DNA of 57,906 nt from Tyzzerella sp. (lineage in GTDB: Bacteria; Bacillota; Clostridia; Lachnospirales; Lachnospiraceae): contig JAFQRJ010000027.1 of the NCBI GenBank assembly GCA_017410145.1, positions 1 to 57,906 of the forward strand, given 5' to 3'. The notes beneath the pieces were generated by a model. It was not told the origin of the DNA. It was given only the letters and a program-made list of their open reading frames with translations, and did not search any database. This document shows, one piece after another, positions 55,401 to 57,906 of the stretch. Numbering within the stretch: position 1 is the stretch's first letter; each line of letters begins with the position of its first letter. The position numbers and the translations under genes were made by a program.

Positions 55401-57906
55401 CACAGTTTAAGTCCGAAGAGGGAATCAAATTTCGTATTGTTCGAATGGGTACAGAATTTACCCTTTACGTAGATAATAAGATTGTGAAAGTTTGCAATTA
55501 TGCAGACAAAATCAAAGCAGATACAAAGGCAGAATTATATATCAGACACTGGGGAGACGAAGGTGTTGATATTGATATGCCATTCCACATGACTGCAAAC
55601 CTGAACAAAGTAACCATCACAGATGCAGGTAGCAAAAATGGCAAGGTGGCTGCACAGAAGACATATCTTGTGGGAGATCAGGTTGTCCTTAAAGGAACAG
55701 GAGATGAGGGATACTACTGCTATGGAATGAAGGTGGATGGAAAAGAAGTTGAGCTAAATGCAAACGGTACATACACCTTTACAGCAGAAAAAGCAAACTA
55801 TACAGTAGAAGGTCTCTTTGATAAGAAAGTGTTTGCAGACAATAGTTCATGGAATCTAGTAAAACAAAATGAAGGACTTATCACTCTTCCTGGTGGTGGA
55901 GACAACTTTGGACTTAAGTTCTATGACAAATATGCAGACATGGATTTGACTTTAACAGTAAAGAATGATCCAACGATTGCAGACAGTGCTACCGATGATA
56001 CACCTAGAACAGACGTGAAGTTTGTCTTTGAAGACGGAAAAGAGCTTACTTTTGGTGTTCTTCAGAGAAAGAATAATGGAAATGTCGTGATTCAGTCTAT
56101 GGCTGATAGTAATAAGACTATTACAGGATGGGAAACACAGTATACATTTACACCAGAAGAAAAAGCACAGTTCCAGTCAGAAGATGGAATTAAGTTCCGT
56201 ATTGTTCGAATTGGAACAGAGTTTACACTTTATATCAATGGAAACATGGTAAAAGTTTGTGACTTTGAAGGAAAAATAGAGGAAGATGTAAAAGCGACTG
56301 TGTATCTCAGACATTGGGGTGACAAAGGCGTAGATATCGATATTCCTTTCAGTGTAAAAACAACATTCGATAAGGTAACAATCGAAAATGCGGATAACCA
56401 ACATGGTAAGGTTGTAGGTCATAAAAAGACATACATATTGGGAGATAAGGTTGTTCTTAAAGGAAAAGGTAACGAAGGCTATTATTGCAGTGGCATGAAA
56501 GTAGATGGAGAAGATGTTTCACTCGGAATGGATGGAACATATACATTTACGGCAACCAAAGAAACGTATGTTGTAGAAGGTTTATTCCAGAAATCAATAT
56601 TTGTAGATAATAGTGAATGGAATCTGGTTAAGCAAAACGAAGGACTAGTTACTTTGCTGGAAAGCACTACAGATGGAAAAAAATTAAAATTCCATGACAA
56701 GTATGAAACGATGGATTTGAAACTTACTGTTAAGGATAATGGTAGAACAGATGTATTCTTTGAATTTGCGAATGGAGAATCCGTGTCATTTGGAGTTCTA
56801 AATAATAATAATGATGGAAACACCTATATTGTGCAAACGCTGAACGATGGTTCTAGTTCATTGATTAATTATAATACAAGGCATTATACATTATCTTCAG
56901 ATGAGATTGCGGATTATAAAGGTGAGGGAATTGAATTCCGTATTGTTCGTGAAGGAACAAAATTCTATGTATTTATTGAAGGTCATTTAATATCATACAA
57001 ACATGCCACAAATCCAAATAATGGTATTTTTGATTTTACTAAAAAGATTGATGCAGATACGAAGATGAACGTAACAATCCGACATTACGCTTGGAGTGGT
57101 GAAGAAGCTGCGGTAGAGATTCCGTTTAGTGTAAGTCATACGTTGGATAAGAGTTTTACAAAATTTGTAGAGTATAAATCAGTTTCAGATAAGTTCACTA
57201 CAAACGATGTGGTGCAGGATATGATTGATGATAGCAAAAACAAATTCGTGTACCAATCGAATTTCCAGTATGCAGGTTTATCATCAGCAGGAAATGATGA
57301 TTCTAAAGCATGCGCTAGAGTTCTGTTTGATATGGCAATAGATGGAGATACTACTCCACCGGTATATCGTGTTGGATTATATAAAAATGCGGAAGGTTGT
57401 TACTTGAAAGCAGATATATATAGTGACAATTCTGATAGTGGCTTTACAGCACAGACAGTGGCATTAACAACGAAACAAATTGCAAAAATTGAGAGTACCG
57501 CCGGTTTGAATATCTTCTTTGTTCAGACTGGAGAAACTGCCTATACATTATTTGTGGAAGACGGAGAAACAAATACAGCGACGCAGGTGGCAAATAGTAC
57601 ATATTCATATAAGGGAGCAGACAGTATAGCAAGATATAGATCTGGTTCGCAAACTGGAGCATCTCCTACAATTGTGACAAACGGTTATTTTTATGGTTCT
57701 GGTTACATGACAGGAGAAGATGTGGCAAAAGTATTGTTAGCATCTGTTACAGTAACAAAGGATATAGCAAAAGGTGTAACTGTAACAGGCTTAAATGATG
57801 CGTATAAGATTGGCGATACAGTTTCCTTTAAGGCTGATTTGGAATTTGGTTATCTGGCAAAATTAGTGAAGGTGAATGGTGAAACATTAGAAGCAAATGC
57901 AGAAGG
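52412..57906 (+). CDS. Very large repeat-built surface protein with CBM9-like domain (3' partial)
   Basis: ATG 52412 follows AGGAGGTG, and the frame stays open to the window edge (over 1830 codons). Residues 1-42 hold a basic start and a membrane/signal segment (LIAILVVVFAACCGALGILAF). Residues about 63-270 resemble a family 9 carbohydrate-binding domain (FNIDGVLDEKIYQDCTW...GVYYVYDV). Residues about 361-435 resemble a carboxypeptidase-regulatory beta domain (LRGIVYP...GYYTITVSKAGYQTL). Then come lectin-like units of about 175 residues separated by beta spacers of about 80 (KTYLVGD..VVL), four of them at a 255-256-codon period. It has the makings of a polysaccharide-binding scaffold. No catalytic motif was seen in the visible part. 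Confidence 0.85.
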   Translation, partial: MEKKKKLTTKKLIAILVVVFAACCGALGILAFARNHVNEVAAEKKYEYYNPDETKAETDEDFNIDGVLDEKIYQDCTWLYARNVKGDAFVDLAMTSYYGDKGVYYVYDVTESSTIYVNPERSNYCNSGIEMYLAPDEASNLRYNNTYEMHLLPTGEVGVYRSSGTGRFIRGESQEEFMPYLGATTKGGAVNSPDCHGYYLELFIPWEYFETQDSDLEEIKSNFMYINPAHITSYNESGSDLNGDRFWYAFATQLGGDGWSDVTKYFKFDGQGLVGSVPITYEKEEHCTITGSKTIIPGMKAYVTITPEEGYALSSILVNGEEQIKKVSYNEDGSVTLALKSKGEPITISASAEKITEGNKTLRGIVYPHKLGGDSLSGVEISYKGPNGEKPITLDKNGAFELKDLQQGYYTITVSKAGYQTLVRNISLKRDIETELWLEYDLFAKVSGTSWDIEEQNDGILNSIGGNGIILTKDSYNKFSVEGNFRFDESIKDLAEHDYYEQQRIGLRIKFSNGKYWHVDVLQQKGKYLVQYAELTGKDSIYSWTTIHTMTDEEIAKYRSAEGINLKVVRDGQYANVYLDNKFVAAEDFGADYSKLTAQLGFESYAVCDGISTVKFDIKTNNVKVEKTPYFSRSGGWNISKQFEGLVTLPNGGYNAKLKFSQKYTDMDLTLTVRDYAKGKDDTITDSPRTDVKFVFENGKELTFGVLQRKNNGKVVIQSMDDSDKTITGWTTQYTFSEEEKAQFKTEEGIDFRIVRIGTEFALYIGDKMVKVCDFEGKIKADTKANIYLRHWGDEGVDVEIPFSMKTDLNKVTINDVGSKNGKVVGQKKTYLVGDTVVLVGQSEAYYCNAMSIDGQAVTMNDDITYRFVATKNSYNVQGNFVKKVFADNYSWNLLKQNEGFITLPGGGDNFGLKFYEKYVDMDLTLTVKDHPIGEDNTATDSPRNDVKFIFEDGKELTFGVLQRKDNGKCIIQSMQDSKNTITGWTTQYTFTDEEKAQFKSEEGIKFRIVRMGTEFTLYVDNKIVKVCNYADKIKADTKAELYIRHWGDEGVDIDMPFHMTANLNKVTITDAGSKNGKVAAQKTYLVGDQVVLKGTGDEGYYCYGMKVDGKEVELNANGTYTFTAEKANYTVEGLFDKKVFADNSSWNLVKQNEGLITLPGGGDNFGLKFYDKYADMDLTLTVKNDPTIADSATDDTPRTDVKFVFEDGKELTFGVLQRKNNGNVVIQSMADSNKTITGWETQYTFTPEEKAQFQSEDGIKFRIVRIGTEFTLYINGNMVKVCDFEGKIEEDVKATVYLRHWGDKGVDIDIPFSVKTTFDKVTIENADNQHGKVVGHKKTYILGDKVVLKGKGNEGYYCSGMKVDGEDVSLGMDGTYTFTATKETYVVEGLFQKSIFVDNSEWNLVKQNEGLVTLLESTTDGKKLKFHDKYETMDLKLTVKDNGRTDVFFEFANGESVSFGVLNNNNDGNTYIVQTLNDGSSSLINYNTRHYTLSSDEIADYKGEGIEFRIVREGTKFYVFIEGHLISYKHATNPNNGIFDFTKKIDADTKMNVTIRHYAWSGEEAAVEIPFSVSHTLDKSFTKFVEYKSVSDKFTTNDVVQDMIDDSKNKFVYQSNFQYAGLSSAGNDDSKACARVLFDMAIDGDTTPPVYRVGLYKNAEGCYLKADIYSDNSDSGFTAQTVALTTKQIAKIESTAGLNIFFVQTGETAYTLFVEDGETNTATQVANSTYSYKGADSIARYRSGSQTGASPTIVTNGYFYGSGYMTGEDVAKVLLASVTVTKDIAKGVTVTGLNDAYKIGDTVSFKADLEFGYLAKLVKVNGETLEANAE
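54310..57140 (+). repeat. Tandem 765-bp coding repeats
   Basis: Corresponding TGGAAT positions fall at 54320, 55085, 55850 and 56618, giving periods of 765, 765 and 768 bases. Each unit carries TDVKFVFEDGKELTFGVLQR, a KTITGW..QYTF segment and RIVRIGTEFTLYI, then a beta spacer. The fourth unit is more diverged. Diverged copies lie at about 53740-54290 and 57235-57770. Confidence 0.88.

Noticed and set aside
54310-57140. CRISPR-like or mobile repeat array
   Set aside because: The repeats are long, in frame, diverged at codon level and part of one coding sequence; no short direct repeats with unique spacers.

Overview
The window reads as a chromosomal segment of a low-GC, anaerobic, spore-forming Firmicute, most likely a member of the Lachnospiraceae (Clostridium cluster XIVa). 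The grounds are AT-rich codon use, strong GGAGG ribosome binding sites, an alpha/beta small acid-soluble spore protein, a GerW/YtfJ protein, a biotin-dependent Na+-pump decarboxylase cluster, and carbohydrate loci with ABC importers and modular surface glycosidases. I cannot name a species. No tRNA, rRNA, CRISPR array, insertion sequence or phage gene was recognised. No gene-free stretch exceeds 200 bases; the longest are 25935-26131, 44017-44195 and 19044-19211, which hold terminators and promoters.

Layout. (1) 1-6532: accessory secreted/carbohydrate region. It holds the 3' part of a large modular secreted protein (carbohydrate-binding-like modules, an internal dockerin-like pair, a glycosidase-like barrel), a GH78 rhamnosidase-like enzyme, a 36-residue peptide, a secreted protein and a membrane-anchored acidic protein. 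The last three all end in short aromatic/aliphatic tails and form the least explained group in the window. (2) 6591-6919: rpsU with its promoter and terminator. (3) 6976-13696: a ROK regulator, then a divergent pair (UlaG-like lactonase on -, and on + an operon of MDR dehydrogenase, FGGY kinase and two tandem mannitol-1-phosphate-dehydrogenase-like proteins). The pair is driven by two mirror-image promoters over one 39-bp palindrome. This looks like an uncharacterised polyol or sugar-acid pathway. (4) 13736-44461: mostly core functions: phosphoesterase-scpA-scpB-dacF; Xaa-Pro aminopeptidase (convergent); the Na+-pump decarboxylase cluster ending in glpK; FAD oxidoreductase-cmk-ispH-S1 protein; ruvA-ruvB-zapA-U32 peptidase-FtsW/RodA-PBP-ytfI/ytfJ-like; rpmB; yloU-fakA-like-recG; SASP. 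(5) 44504-57906: a second carbohydrate locus. It has an AraC regulator divergent from a Gfo/Idh/MocA oxidoreductase, an ABC sugar importer (binding lipoprotein and two permeases, no ATPase in the window), a GH43 lipoprotein, and a very large repeat-built surface protein that runs off the right edge.

How the genes work together. Regions 1 and 5 fit extracellular capture and cleavage of plant-type polysaccharides (rhamnose- and arabinose/xylose-containing), with uptake by the ABC importer and oxidation by the Gfo/Idh/MocA enzyme. Region 3 would oxidise, phosphorylate and re-oxidise a polyol-like substrate. The decarboxylase cluster would turn carboxylate metabolism into a Na+ gradient. The most useful leads are the shared C-terminal tails at 4806-6532, the symmetric divergent promoter/operator at 8982-9020, the paired MtlD-like enzymes that have lost the family's active-site His, the 182-nt coding overlap of the FtsW/RodA and PBP genes, and the 255-codon tandem repeats at the right end.
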